Shown here in pieces: positions 42,451 to 54,358 of a stretch of 64,000 nt of DNA. This stretch comes from CAVRAW01 sp963716135 (GTDB lineage: Bacteria; Planctomycetota; Planctomycetia; Pirellulales; JADZDJ01). The position numbers and the translations under genes are program-made. The stretch spans positions 3,348,001 through 3,412,000 of the forward strand of contig OY970289.1 of assembly GCA_963716135.1 (NCBI GenBank), in the 5' to 3' direction. The number at the start of each line of letters is the position of its first letter. The stretch's first letter is position 1. The notes beneath the pieces are model-generated. The model was given only the letters and a program-made list of their open reading frames with translations. It ran no database searches and was not told the origin of the DNA.

Positions 42451-44634
42451 ATGCCATTGAAAGTGATACGAACTCTAACCCGATATCGTGCCGCGTGCGG
42501 GGTGCTGCTGATCGCCGTCCTGGCGTTTGTCGCTTATTCCCCCGCTGCGCGGCGGGTTCATTTGGGACGACAATCTGCTGATCGTAAAAAATCGGCTGGT
42601 TCGAGCCGACGACGGTTTGCATCGAATGTGGTTTTCCACCGAACCGTTCGATTATTGGCCGCTGACGAATTCCAGTTTCTGGTTGGAATGGCGTTTGTGG
42701 GGGATGAACCCCGTCGGATATCACGTCACCAACGTGGTGCTGCACATCGCCGCAGCGCTGCTGATTTGGCTGATCTTAAACAGCCTTGCAATCCCGGGCG
42801 CCTACTTGGCAGCGATTCTGTTTGTGGTCCATCCGGTCAACGTTGAATCGGTGGCTTGGATTGCCCAGCGCAAGAACACCCTGTCGATGCTTTTCTTTAT
42901 GTTGTCGATCCTGTGTTATTTGCGCGGCTGCCAGCCACAACGGACCGCGGACCACGAATCACGGACCACTCGTTGGTATTGGCTTAGTCTTCTGGCCTTC
43001 CTGTTGGCGATGCTCAGCAAGGGATCGGTGGCAATTCTTCCCGTGCTGCTGCTGGGAATTATTTGGTGGCGTTGTCGGCGGATCACTATCGCTGATTGCT
43101 TGCAATTGGCGCCATTCTTGCTGATCGCCGTGGTGCTGACCGGCGTAAACATCTGGTTCCAAACGCACGGCTCGGAACCGATTCGCAGCGCCAGCTTCCC
43201 TGAACGGCTGGCAGGCGCCGGCGCCATCCTTTGGTTCTATCTGTCCAAGTCGCTTTTGCCCGTCAATTTGATATTCGTGTATCCCCAGTGGCATTTGGAC
43301 CCGAAAGCCGCGCTGTGGTGGCTGCCACTGTCGGCCGCGATTCTGGTCACGCTTGCGCTAGTGCGTCAGGGGAATTCGCGCAATTGGGGTCGCCATTTGT
43401 TGTTTGCTTGGAGCTGGTTCGGTGTTGCACTATTGCCCGTGCTCGGTTTCACCGACGTGTATTTCATGAAATTCTCGCAGGCCGCCGACCACTACTCCTA
43501 CATCGCGCTGGTGGCGGTCGTTGCCTTGGTGGCTGCCGCCTGGAGCGCCTGGCGCAAAAACTGCAATACGATCATGGCGAAGTTTGCCACGCTCACCGCG
43601 GCAATTATCGTTGTCACACTTACCGTGCTATCGATGCGGCAGAGCATCTGTACGCCGACGCCGTCACCTTGTACCGCGCGACCTTGGAAAAAAATCCAGA
43701 TTGCTGGATGGCGCAGGATAACCTTGGCGGTGAGCTATTGAGCGCCGGCCATCCGCAAGAAGCGATGCAACACCATCTGCTCGCGCTGCAATTGAACCCG
43801 GATTCAGCCGAGGCTGAAAACAACCTGGCCCTGGATCTTCTGACACTCGGCCGTACGACGGAGGCTTTGGAGCACTGTCAGCGGGCGCTGCAGTTAAGGC
43901 CGAGTTTCCCGGAAGCCCACGTCAATCTCGCAAACATATTGAATCAACTTGGCCGGCCGCAGGAGGCGATTCAGCACTTTCTGGTGGCGCTCCAACTGAA
44001 ACCCGACCTGGCCGAAGCGCACAACAACCTTGGGTATCTGCTGGCAAATCTCGGACAATTGCCGGAAGCGATTCAACACCTGGAGGAAGCGGTTCGCCTG
44101 CAGCCAACGCTGGCAGCCGCGCATCGCAGCCTGGGCCTTGCATTGGCGAAGGCCGGTCGACAGCACGAAGCAATCGCTCAGTACCAGCAAGCCATCGAGC
44201 TTGATCCCAATCATTCCGACGACTATTTCAAGCTCGGTGGTCTGCTGACCGCTACCGGGCAGTTTTCCCGAGCGATCGAGCAGCTCCACCGTGCGCTGGC
44301 GCTCAACCCCGAATATCCGGAAGCGGAAAGCCAACTGGCCATCGCTTTGCTTAACACCGGAGCGCCGCAAGAGGCGCTTGAGCATTGCCAGAGGGCGTTG
44401 CAGCTACGGCCGAACTTTACCGAGGCCTGTGCGAACATGGCGCTGGCATACGATCAATTGCAACAGCCGGCGCAAGCCATCGCCGCCGCCGAAAAGGCAA
44501 TTGAGCTGGCCCGCTTGCAAGATCAGACCGCCGAAGCCGAGCAGATCGATGCTTGGTTGAAGAATTATCGACTTCAGATGGGCCAGCCGCAGAATAGCGC
44601 GCCTTCAAGCGATTCATCCCAATCCAAGCCGTAG
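42451..44634 (+). CDS. TMTC-like membrane protein with TPR tail, paralogue 2 (frame changes near 42540 and 43645)
   Basis: Same architecture and motifs as its neighbours (GGFIWDDN, HPVNVESVAWIAQRKN, TDVYFMKFSQAADHYSY). It is split into three frames that join at a C-run near 42540 and at CGGCAGAGC near 43645. The TPR tail has about nine repeats. A loop (about 42943-42970) is coded by heptamers CGGACCG CGGACCA CGAATCA CGGACCA, where paralogue 1 has unrelated sequence. Confidence 0.75.
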
Positions 44635-44655
44635 GACCATTGCGACTGAAATTAC

Positions 44656-46827
44656 ATGCCCAAGCCGAAATCATCAGCACGCGCTGCGCCGGCGGCTCCC
44701 TCGCGCCCGGCGGGAACGTCGCGAGTCGCAGCATCCATCGTTGCAGTAATTCTGGCGGCGGGCTGCGTGTGGCTGGTGTATGGCCGAGCGGTCAGTTTCC
44801 CATTCATCTTTGACGACACGGCCAGCGTCCCCGATAACCCGTCGATTGTCAGCCTCTGGCCGTTGTGGGGAGATTCCGAGCACCCCGGACCACTCAACCC
44901 GCCCAGCGACATTACGACATCCGGCCGGCCGCTGGTGAATCTTTCCTTCGCGCTCAATTATCGCTTTGCTCGACTCGATCCCGGCGGCTACCGTCTGTTC
45001 AACATCGTAGTGCACGTATTGTCGGCGCTAGCCCTGATGGCGATTGTAAATCGCGTGTTGGGCTTGCAGTATTTCGAAGGAAGATTCGAACGGGTCAAAG
45101 GACTATTGGCCCTGGCCGCCGCGCTGTTGTGGGCTGTGCATCCCTTGCAAACCGAGACGGTCGTCTACATTACCCAGCGCACCGAACTGCTGATGGGTTT
45201 GTTCTATCTGGTCACGATCTATGGCAGTCTGCGTTATTGGGACGCCGCTACGCCGGCCACCCGCACCACTTGGCTGGTCTTCTCGACTCTGGCATGTTTG
45301 GCAGGCGCGGCCTGCAAGGAGGTGATGGTTACAGCTCCGGTGGTCGTGCTGCTATTGGAGCGGACGTTTATTTCCGGATCGCTCCGCCGCGCGATCGCAA
45401 AGTCTTGGCCGCTGTACGTCGGTTTCTTGTCGAGCTGGGGCCTGCTGATTTGGTTGAATGTCGACGCTCCGCGTTCCGAGTCCGCCGGCTTTCATCTGGG
45501 TGTGCCCGCCTACGCCTGGTGGTTCACTCAAACCAAGGTGCTCTGGCTGTATTTCAAACTTGCGGTTTGGCCTTGGCCGTTGACGATCCATTATCAAATT
45601 CCGTATCTGACCGCGTTCTCCGCGGCCTGGCCTTGGCTGCTAGGGGCCGCCGCTCTGGCAATTGCCACGCTGATGCTCTACTGGCGCCGCAGCCCGATGG
45701 GATTCGTGGGCGCCTGTTTCTTTCTGATTCTGTCGCCAACTTTTGTCGTTCCGATCATCACCGAGGTCGCCGCGGAGCGGCGGATGTATCTGCCCCTGGC
45801 GCCGCTGGTGGCGCTGGCGGCGGTGGCCGGGTATCAGTTGGTGCGTTGGTTAGGAAGTTCGCATGAAACCGTCGAACATCGCACGACGCACCTACGACGC
45901 TCCGCGGCATTTGCCGCCGTAGTTTTTGTTTTGTCGTTGGTGTTCTGTGTCCTGAGCATTCGGCGGCTGGCGGCCTATCACGAAGCCGCAACGCTGTGGC
46001 AGGACGCGCTTGCCTTGAATCCCGACGATTCTGAGGCCCATGTCAACTTCGCGGCCCTCATGGACGATCGGGCACAATGGCAGCAGGCGGTCGATCACAG
46101 CCAGCAAGCACTGCGATTGGATCCGCACAATTCCAGGGCGCACGTCAATCTGGGCATCGCACTTGCCAATACCGGCCAAATGCAGCCGGCGATCGACCAA
46201 TTTCGAGAAGCGCTTCGATGGAAGCCCGACAATGCCGAAGCTCATAACAACCTCGGCATTGCGTTATTTCGTTCAGGCCAGGAGGATCAAGCGATCGACG
46301 AATATCGCCAGGCCCTGCGTCTGAAGCCGGCATATACCGACGCCTGCAGCAACCTGGGAATTGCGCTGGCGCACGCCGGCCAATCGCAGGAAGCGATCCA
46401 ATGTTTTGAAAAAGCGGTGCGATTCAGGCCGGATGATGCCCAGCTGCAAAATAACTTTGGCGCAATACTCGCCAATTCCGGGCATCCGGGTGAGGCGATT
46501 ACCCACTACCGCCAAGCCTTGCAATTGGCTCCCGGCTCCTTTGAGTTGCATTTCAATCTGGCCATCGCGTTGGCCAAGATCGGGCGAACTCAGGAAGCGA
46601 TCGACAGCTACCGGAACGCGTTGCAGCTCCGGCCCGATTACGTCGACGGTTGGCACGAATTGGCAATCGCATATGCTGCCGTGCACGATTCCGCCAATGC
46701 CAGGGCCTCGGCCGAAAAGGCATTACAATTGGCGCGAACGCAGGGTCGCAAAGAACTTGTCGTGCAGATCGAAAATTGGTTGAACTCTTTTGCTTCCAAC
46801 CAGTCGTCCGATCAGGCGGCGCCATGA
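44656..46827 (+). CDS. TMTC-like membrane protein with TPR tail, paralogue 3
   Basis: 723 residues, uninterrupted. It has an N-terminal signal-anchor, acidic loop FPFIFDDTASV, then HPLQTETVVYITQRTELLMG, and about 10 helices to residue 450. At least eight TPRs follow (LNPDDSEAHVNFAALM..., AEAHNNLGIALFRSG...). It is closer than its neighbours to the bacterial O-GlcNAc/TMTC-type group in the HP-x-x-TE motif. Intact, so it is the best reference for the two broken copies. Confidence 0.8.
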   Translation: MPKPKSSARAAPAAPSRPAGTSRVAASIVAVILAAGCVWLVYGRAVSFPFIFDDTASVPDNPSIVSLWPLWGDSEHPGPLNPPSDITTSGRPLVNLSFALNYRFARLDPGGYRLFNIVVHVLSALALMAIVNRVLGLQYFEGRFERVKGLLALAAALLWAVHPLQTETVVYITQRTELLMGLFYLVTIYGSLRYWDAATPATRTTWLVFSTLACLAGAACKEVMVTAPVVVLLLERTFISGSLRRAIAKSWPLYVGFLSSWGLLIWLNVDAPRSESAGFHLGVPAYAWWFTQTKVLWLYFKLAVWPWPLTIHYQIPYLTAFSAAWPWLLGAAALAIATLMLYWRRSPMGFVGACFFLILSPTFVVPIITEVAAERRMYLPLAPLVALAAVAGYQLVRWLGSSHETVEHRTTHLRRSAAFAAVVFVLSLVFCVLSIRRLAAYHEAATLWQDALALNPDDSEAHVNFAALMDDRAQWQQAVDHSQQALRLDPHNSRAHVNLGIALANTGQMQPAIDQFREALRWKPDNAEAHNNLGIALFRSGQEDQAIDEYRQALRLKPAYTDACSNLGIALAHAGQSQEAIQCFEKAVRFRPDDAQLQNNFGAILANSGHPGEAITHYRQALQLAPGSFELHFNLAIALAKIGRTQEAIDSYRNALQLRPDYVDGWHELAIAYAAVHDSANARASAEKALQLARTQGRKELVVQIENWLNSFASNQSSDQAAP

Positions 46828-46857
46828 CGATTGCCGGTGATCCGTAGTGGCACGAGA

Positions 46858-47718
46858 TTACTGCAAATAGTGCGACCGCACGGATGCTTTCAGCGTGCCG
46901 TCGGTCAGCACTTCCATTTTGTCGCCGGCGCTAGCTTGCTGATCTTGGGAACTGACGGGACCGGAAAAATCGGCCGAGGTGATGTGGCAAGTGTTCACAT
47001 CCAATTGCAAATCGCCGCGCACATTCAGCATGCCGCCGCTGCCCATCTTCACGATCACCAGGGCCTCGAAATCCGCCACGCGGCGATCGGGCTCCTGGCG
47101 GATGCCTTTCAAAGTGAGTTCCACTCGCTGCGCATCGCCGTTGGCTTCGCGCATGCCCAATAGGTCGGCCGCCATCTCTTTGGGCAGCTTCAGTGTTTCG
47201 CCGACGTTGACGGTTTTGCCGTGCAGGAACCGGCCCAACTGGTTGGAGTGCCCCACGCTGTCCATGTTCGCCGCCACCAGCCCGCGCTCTTCGTCCGAGA
47301 CGGCCTGGCCGTCCGAATCGGTGATCACCAGATCCGCTCCGCGGCGCTCGACCTGATAGGTTTTTCCTTCGATCGGCAAGCCGCGCGACTCACCGCTGTG
47401 CTGGCCGCGCGTCAACAACTCTTGAGCTTTGTCGTAATGCACTTGCACTTTGGTGGCGCGGTCGCCGGCGGCCGCAAGCACGGTCACATGCCGGTCAATG
47501 CTGCGCGACAGTTGCTGCTGATCGCTGGAAACCGTTTTTCCCTCCTGGCGCAGCGTAATGCTCAAGTCCAAATCGAACTGCACCTCGTGCGACGCTTGCT
47601 GGCCGACCTGCGGCAGGCGGTAGTTGAACTGAACCTGCTCCGCCGCCGCCGTTCGATGCAACGTCGCCAATAACAAAATCGCCACCAACGCACGCAACGA
47701 AAGGGAAATGGTCTTCAT
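46858..47718 (-). CDS. Secreted conserved hypothetical protein
   Basis: 286 residues from ATG 47718. A Sec signal peptide (SLRALVAILLLATLHRTAAAEQ) precedes a beta-rich domain with QVQFNYRLPQVGQQASHEVQFDLDLS and VNVRGDLQLDVNT. No cysteine pairs and no catalytic motif. Planctomycete genomes carry similar proteins of unknown role. Convergent with the TMTC-like gene. Confidence 0.75.
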   Translation of the reverse strand: MKTISLSLRALVAILLLATLHRTAAAEQVQFNYRLPQVGQQASHEVQFDLDLSITLRQEGKTVSSDQQQLSRSIDRHVTVLAAAGDRATKVQVHYDKAQELLTRGQHSGESRGLPIEGKTYQVERRGADLVITDSDGQAVSDEERGLVAANMDSVGHSNQLGRFLHGKTVNVGETLKLPKEMAADLLGMREANGDAQRVELTLKGIRQEPDRRVADFEALVIVKMGSGGMLNVRGDLQLDVNTCHITSADFSGPVSSQDQQASAGDKMEVLTDGTLKASVRSHYLQ

Positions 47719-47818
47719 ACGGCTACCCAATGAAAAACAGGGCAGGGGGAGTGATCGGGGCCGCGTATGATCCGCAAGTTGCCCGGCCGGGTCAAGGCTG
47801 ATCGTGCTTGGAATCGCC

Positions 47819-50800
47819 TTACCGAACTCGCTTTGCCTTGCGCTGGGCTGGTAGGTCAAGCAGGCCGACGTCCGCCAGCAGCGAATCGACCGCTCGCTCC
47901 GCCGCCGGATGAAAAGTTGCCGCCGAAGCGGTGTCACTAAACGCACTTCGTCGCACGCCCAGCGGAAGCACGTCGGCCATCGCATCGTTAGTTGCCTGCG
48001 GATCAGCCACATGCACGTCGTCCATTCCCAGAATATGGCCGAACTCGTGCACCAACACCGACAGCAGATCGACCTTGCCTTTCACGGCGGCTGACAGACG
48101 GCCCGCGGCGAATTCGGAGTCGTTATGCGGCGTCGGATCGAGGAACCAGCCGTGTCCGGCGGCATCCTTGTCGAGGAAGATGAAGTTCCCCGACGACAGC
48201 GCCAGCGTTGTGTTCGGCAAATCGAGCACGCTCACTTGTACCCGGCCCAGGTTCTGCACGGCCGGCGTGTTGCCCAGCGCCGACCGCCAGCGCGAGATCG
48301 CTTCGACGACCAACGGCTGGAACTTTGCCGCGGTAAGCGGCGGCGCGGCTGCGGCCGAGCTGGCAATCGCATTGCCCGCCAATAGCTGCGGATTGCCCAC
48401 CGGCAAATTCATGTCCGTTTGAATTTCATTCGCGCTCAGCGCCCGGTTGTAAATCCGCACTTCGTCAATCAGCCCCGCAAAGTATTGTCCGTACAAACTG
48501 TCGCCGCCGATCGACAGGTTGCCGTTGGACGTCTTAATCGCGCCGGTCTGGGCCTTACTGGCCACCTGGATGCCGTTGACATACAGCCGCATCGTCGCGC
48601 CGTCGTAGGTGGCTGCCAGGTGCGTCCAGGTATTCGCCGGAAGCACCGTCGAGCCGTACAGGGGATTGGCGCGTAAACGTTCCACCCATCGCCGGCACCC
48701 CGCCCGATTGAAACGACGAGCCTTCCAGGTAATAGATGTCGTCAGCTTTATAAATGATGTCGCGCCAGGCGTTCACCACCGACGATGGACGGACCCAGGC
48801 CTCCAGCGTCATGCCGGTCGTTAAATCCAGCGATGGCCGATCGGGAATGATCACCTGGTTGTTCGTACCATTGAACGACAGAGCATTCCCGAATTTTCCG
48901 CTGGTCGACCAGGTGGCCCCGCTCAGCGTTCCGTTGTTGCTATTTCCCGAGATGTCGGCCGCCGTAGTTCCCGCACCTTCATTGAAGCCCAGGGCCAGCA
49001 CCAACCCGCTGGGCAGCGCATTGGAAACGGTTACCGAAACAGGATCGGACAGCTTGGTGTTTCCGCCGGTATCCGTGGCACGGGCGGTGAGGACGTGCGT
49101 GCCGTTGGGCAGCGTGGCCGAGTTCCAACTGAACGAGTAAGGCGCGGCAGTGTCGGCCGCTCCCACCGTGTTGCCGTCGACCAGGAATTGAACGCTCGCC
49201 ACGTCCACGTCATCCGACGCAGATACGTTGACGGTCACGAGTCCCGTAACCGTCAACGCGCTGATCGGACTGGTGATGGCCACTGATGGTAAGACTGTAT
49301 CCGTTGTAACTATGGCGCTGGCTTCGCCCGATGGCAGCCCGATATTCCCGACCGCATCCTCAGCCGTGACGAGATAATAATAGGTGCCGGCGTTAAGCCC
49401 CGTATCGGTGTAGTTGTTCGTCGTCGGCTGGGCGATCCGATTGGCAAGCGTCGGCGCGAACCCGGACGTCGTCGAGCGGTAGACGTTGTAGCGCACCACT
49501 CCCGTATTGTCTTGCGCCGCGTTCCAACTGAGTGCGGCCGTGCCGATTCCGCCGATCGCTTTAAAATTGCCCGGCGCCGTCGGGGCCTGCGAATCTTCGT
49601 ACCCGGCCGGCAGGCGCACAAACGGCGCGATCGACGGCACTCCATTGCTGTTCACAATGAACAGCATGTAAGTGCCGGGCGGCGCCAGGTTGGCGTTGGC
49701 GGGCGCTTGCACATTCAATCCGCCGCTGGTTTGCGTGAACGAAAGCGGCACAAAGCGCTGATCCATGTTGAAGGCGTGCGTGACCGAGCCGTTACGGATC
49801 AGCGATACGGACGCAATGCTCGCGGCGTCCGGCGTCTGAATAAAGAAACTCGAGTTGTAGTTCACCGTCGTTGGCGCCGCCGTGATGGTTGGCCGCGCGC
49901 CCTTGAACAGATACGCTGGCGAGTAGATTTCCGCGTTCAGATAATCGTAGGAAACGGAATCTCCCGTACGCCCGCCGCCTGCCGACAGAATTCGCCCGTC
50001 GGGCAGGAGTAGCGCCGTGGAATGGTACATCCGCGGCACCGCCATGCTGGACATGGTGGTCCACGTTTGCGTGGTGGGCGACCACATTTCGGCCGGTAGC
50101 ACACCATACTGGGGAAATTCGCCGCTGATGTCGCTGGAGCCACCGGTGGCCAACACATTGCCGTCGGGCAGCACGGTCAGATTCAGATGCGTCCGTGGAT
50201 TGGCCATCGAAGCAGTCTGTTGCCAGGCGGGCGACGATTGAGTCATGTCCAACACGTAGGTCGTCGCCTTGGAGGGAATTCCTTTTTCCACCGTCTGATC
50301 CCCCGCAATGTACGAACTGCCCGCCTTCATGATCTTGCCGGGCAAATACATCACGGCACTGCCTGCATCGAGAACACGCGAATCAACCACCGCCCAGGTT
50401 TGCGTGGCGACGTTCAGGGCATAGGTCGCCATCAGCGCCTCGTCGGAACCAGCCGCCAGAATGCGTCCGTCGGGCAACTGAAAGCAGAAAGCGTAGTTGG
50501 GAATGGTCTGCACGGCATTGCTCAGCGTCGTCCATGTATTCTTTTGGGGATCGAAGACCTCTGGAATCTTGCTGTAACTTGAAGGCGTGTAGTCCCGGGC
50601 CCCTCCGCCGATAACGATCGCCCGCCCGTCTCCCATGGTGATGATCGTCGGATACCACCGGCGGTACTGCATGTTGGGCTGAATCGTCCACTGGTTCGTC
50701 GCGGGATCGAAGGTGGTGGCGATAGCAGTACCCAAGTAGGTCAGGTCCTTGCATTCGTGGCCCCCTGCGTCAAGCACTCGCCCGTCGGCCAGCACGGTCA

Positions 50801-52297
50801 TTCCCGAGCAGAAAATATCTCGATCGCTGCCGTCCAACTCTGCCAAAGCAACGGGAGTGAACGTATTAGTTGCCGGATCCCATACCGTGGCCGACTCGCC
50901 TCCAATGCACTCCTGCCCGCTCCACATCAGGATCCTGCTATCCTTCATCAGCACCATGTTGATGGCCACGAGCGGAAAATTCATCACGCTCGACCACTGG
51001 CCCACCACGGCGGGATCGTTCGCATTGGTCACGTTCACCGTGATGCTGCTGGACGTGGTGCTATTGCCGGCCGCGTCGCGGGCACGCGCCGAAAGCGTGT
51101 GTTGCCCGGTGGCCACCGTCGATGTGTTCCACGACACGCTGTACGGAGAAGATGTGTCTTCCGAACCAATCAAGGTCGTGTTGTCCAACAAAAACTGCAC
51201 GCCCACAACGCCGACATTGTCCGACGCCGTGGCGTTGATCGTAATCGTGCCGGTCACACTCGCGCCCCCGCCGGCGCGGTGATCGACACCGTGGGCGCTG
51301 TGGTATCCGCTTGCGTCGTGGCGGTGGCGACAGGCGAATACGCTCCGAGGTTCCCGGCTGCATCGACGCCTTGCACCCGGTAGCTGTACGTGGCGCCAAC
51401 CGCCAAGCCAGTATTGCTGAACGTCGTGCCGGTGGTCGTGGCAATTTGAGTGAAGGTCGTGGAACCTGGATCCTGCCGCTCCACCCGATAACCAGTCACG
51501 GCCACGTTGTCGTTGGCCGCCGCCCAACTTAAGTTGATCTGGCTGGTGCTGGCCGGTGTGGCCGTCAAACTGGCCGGCGCCAGTGGCGGCGTTGTGTCGG
51601 GCGGCGTTTGCGTCGCGCTCACCGGCGTGTTCATGTCGGTCTGAATCTGTGCCGCGGTCAGCGCATTGTTGTAAATCCGCACGTCGTCGATCAATCCCGC
51701 GAATCGCTGGCTGTAAATATTGTCGCCGCCGATTTGCAAAGCATTGGTCGATGATGAAATCGTTCCGGTGCGCGCAGCGCTGGAGACCTGGGCGCCATTC
51801 ACGTACAGCCGTAGGTTGGCTCCGTCGTACGTCAGTGCCAGATGCGTCCACGTGTTCACGGCGAGCGCCGCGGTGCCGTAAGTCAGCGCATCCGAGGAGC
51901 CTACCGTAATTCCGCCGGCCGGCCGGCTACTGGTCGTCGATGTCGCTTCAAGAAAATAGATGTCGTTGCCTTTATAGATTACATCGCGCCAAGCTTTGGT
52001 AACGCTGGTGGGCCGAACCCAGGCTTCCAAGGTCATTCCCGTGCTCAAGTGCAACGAGGCCGAGTCGGGAATGTTCACGATGGAACTGGTGCCATTGAAC
52101 GACAGCGCGCCTGCGTTCTTGCCGCTGGTGGACCAGGTTGCACTGGTCGCGGTTCCCACGTTGCCCGTGCCCGAGGCGTCGGCCACCTTCGTGCCCGTCC
52201 CCTCGTTGAACGCATAGGCGGCAACCAGCGACAACATCGCGCGATCTTCGAGCAGTTCCACGCGCAGGCTGCGAATCCTTCTTTGGTTGCGTGCCAT
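47819..52297 (-). CDS. Giant secreted protein: LamG, copper-radical oxidase, LamG and matrixin-like zincin (frame changes near 51268 and 48685)
   Basis: About 1,490 residues in three frames. The leader is RVELLEDRAMLSLVA. Domains by nucleotide: LamG 52210-51640, fibronectin III 51610-51330, Ig-like 51290-51020, galactose/glyoxal-oxidase kelch propeller with C-terminal domain 51000-49580, fibronectin III, Ig-like, LamG 48990-48430, zincin 48400-47900. The oxidase keeps the Cys of DIFCSGM, Tyr of RRWYPT, Tyr-His of RMYHST and His of THAFNMDQR. These correspond to the Cys-Tyr cofactor and copper ligands of galactose oxidase. The zincin has HEFGHILGMDD. Both breaks look like single missing bases. 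Confidence 0.8.
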
Positions 52298-52585
52298 ATG
52301 CTCCGTCGCTTTCCAGCCCCTTTGATCCGTCTAAGAAGTGCGTCACTCTGGAAAAAGCACGCGTAGTGTAGCGTTGTTAGGCCGGGTGGTCAAAATAGCG
52401 AAACTAAGCTGATCGGTCGGTCTAGAGAGATCACCATCAACGAATTTCATGTGTCACGTTGGCATGAGGTACAATGCTGCATGGCCGCTAAGCGGTTGCA
52501 TCTTGCCGTTTCGCCGTTTATCCTAATTTGTTGCCCTCAAACGTCTTTCACCCGGTCGCCGAGTCGATTCGCAACGAGGTTTTAA

Positions 52586-54355
52586 GTGGCCACCGCAGCT
52601 AAACCACGCACTTCCAGTGGGCTTGTCACAGGTTCCGACGTCGTCGTCCAGTCGTTGGTCAACCACGGCGTCGAGATCATCTTTGCCTACCCCGGCGGCG
52701 CAAGCATGCCGCTGCATCAGTCGCTCACCCGCTTCAAAGACCGCCTGCGCACGATCCTGCCGCGGCACGAGCAAGGCGGGGCCTTCGCCGCCCAGGGCTA
52801 TGCTCGCACCACAGGCAAGCCCGGCGTGTGCATGGCCACCAGCGGCCCCGGAGCGCTGAACCTGGTTACGGCCATTGCCGACGCCAAGATGGATAGCATT
52901 CCGCTAATCGCGCTCACCGGCCAGGTCGGCACCGCCGTGATCGGCACCGACGCTTTTCAGGAAACACCCATCGTCGAAGTCTGCCGCGGCATCACCAAGC
53001 ACCACTATCTGGTGACCGACGTGAATGACGTCGCCCGCGTGATGCGCGAAGCGTTCCACATCGCCACGACCGGCCGTCAAGGGCCCGTGCTGGTCGATCT
53101 TCCCAAAAACGTTCAGTTGGCCCCCATCGAGCCCGACTACAACGTGCCGATGAACTTACCGGGCTACCATGTAGAAGATCGCAAGGCGAAGCCGGAGCAA
53201 ATTCGCCAGGTGGCCGCGGCAATCAAGCGCTCCAAGCGGCCGATCATCTATGCCGGCGGCGGCGTGATTAGCGGCGAGGCCAGCCAGGAACTGCGCGAAC
53301 TGGTGCGCAAAACAAAAATCCCCGTCGCAACCACCGTGATGGGCTTCGGCGCATTCCCTTCCAACGACGCAAATTGGATGGGCATGTTGGGCATGCACGG
53401 CACGGTCTACTCCAACTACGCCGTGAACGAGGCCGATTTGATTTTGGCCTTCGGCGTCCGCTTCGACGATCGAGTGACCGGCAAGCTCGCCGAGTTCGCC
53501 AAGCACGGCTTCATTGTCCACGTCGACATCGATCCCTCGGAAATCAACAAGAATAAAGCAGCCCACATTCCCATCGTCAGCGACGTCAAATTCGCCCTGG
53601 CGGAACTCAACAAGATTGTCGAAGCGCCCGACGATCTGAGCGAGTGGCACCAGCAATGCGCTGCGTGGAAAAAGTCCGACCCGCTGAAATACGATCAAAA
53701 ATTCGACGGCATCTTGCAGCAGCATGCCATCGACGAACTTTCGAAGCTCACCCGCGGCGAAGACACCATCATCACCGTCGGCGTCGGCCAGCATCAAATG
53801 TGGGCGGCCCAGTTCTATAAGTTCATGCACCCGCGCACATTCCTCTCCAGCTCGGGGCTGGGCACAATGGGCTTCGGGCTGCCCGCGGCCATCGGCGCCA
53901 AAGCCGCCCATCCCGATAAGCTGGTTGTCGATATCGACGGCGACGGCAGCTTCCAGATGAACATCCAGGAACTGGCCACCGCCTACTGTGAAAAGCTGCC
54001 GGTCAAGGTGCTGCTCTTGAACAACCAGCACCTGGGCATGGTCGTGCAGTGGGAAGATCGCTTCTTCAAAGGCAACCGCGCCCACACTTACTTGGGCCCC
54101 ATCGATCATCCCGAAGCCATCGGCGAAGGCAACGGCTTGGGCCCGTCGGAGCGCTATCCCGATTTCGTCACCATCGCCAAAGGCTACGGTTGCGGCGCCG
54201 CCAGCGTGAAGAAGAAGAGCGAACTGGCTGATGCGCTCAAAGAAATGATCTCCTATCCGGGGCCCTATGTGCTCGACGTCGAAGTGCCCTATCAAGAGCA
54301 CGTGCTGCCGATGATCCCCGCCGGCATGACGGTCAAAGATCTGATTAAGGAATAA
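52586..54355 (+). CDS. ilvB: Acetolactate synthase large subunit
   Basis: 589 residues from GTG 52586. Thiamine-diphosphate enzyme of branched-chain amino-acid synthesis, joining two pyruvates to acetolactate. The catalytic Glu lies in LPRHEQGGAFAAQGYAR (about residue 60). ATSGPGALNLVT, the TPP/Mg motif GDGSFQMNIQEL (about 450) and the FAD-family middle domain are present. Length is normal. No regulatory small subunit (ilvN/H) is adjacent. Confidence 0.93.
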   Translation: MATAAKPRTSSGLVTGSDVVVQSLVNHGVEIIFAYPGGASMPLHQSLTRFKDRLRTILPRHEQGGAFAAQGYARTTGKPGVCMATSGPGALNLVTAIADAKMDSIPLIALTGQVGTAVIGTDAFQETPIVEVCRGITKHHYLVTDVNDVARVMREAFHIATTGRQGPVLVDLPKNVQLAPIEPDYNVPMNLPGYHVEDRKAKPEQIRQVAAAIKRSKRPIIYAGGGVISGEASQELRELVRKTKIPVATTVMGFGAFPSNDANWMGMLGMHGTVYSNYAVNEADLILAFGVRFDDRVTGKLAEFAKHGFIVHVDIDPSEINKNKAAHIPIVSDVKFALAELNKIVEAPDDLSEWHQQCAAWKKSDPLKYDQKFDGILQQHAIDELSKLTRGEDTIITVGVGQHQMWAAQFYKFMHPRTFLSSSGLGTMGFGLPAAIGAKAAHPDKLVVDIDGDGSFQMNIQELATAYCEKLPVKVLLLNNQHLGMVVQWEDRFFKGNRAHTYLGPIDHPEAIGEGNGLGPSERYPDFVTIAKGYGCGAASVKKKSELADALKEMISYPGPYVLDVEVPYQEHVLPMIPAGMTVKDLIKE

Positions 54356-54358
54356 GGT

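Noticed and set aside
53156..54301. 381-residue minus-strand ORF opposite acetolactate synthase
   Set aside because: Antisense frame of a strongly conserved enzyme; no independent support.
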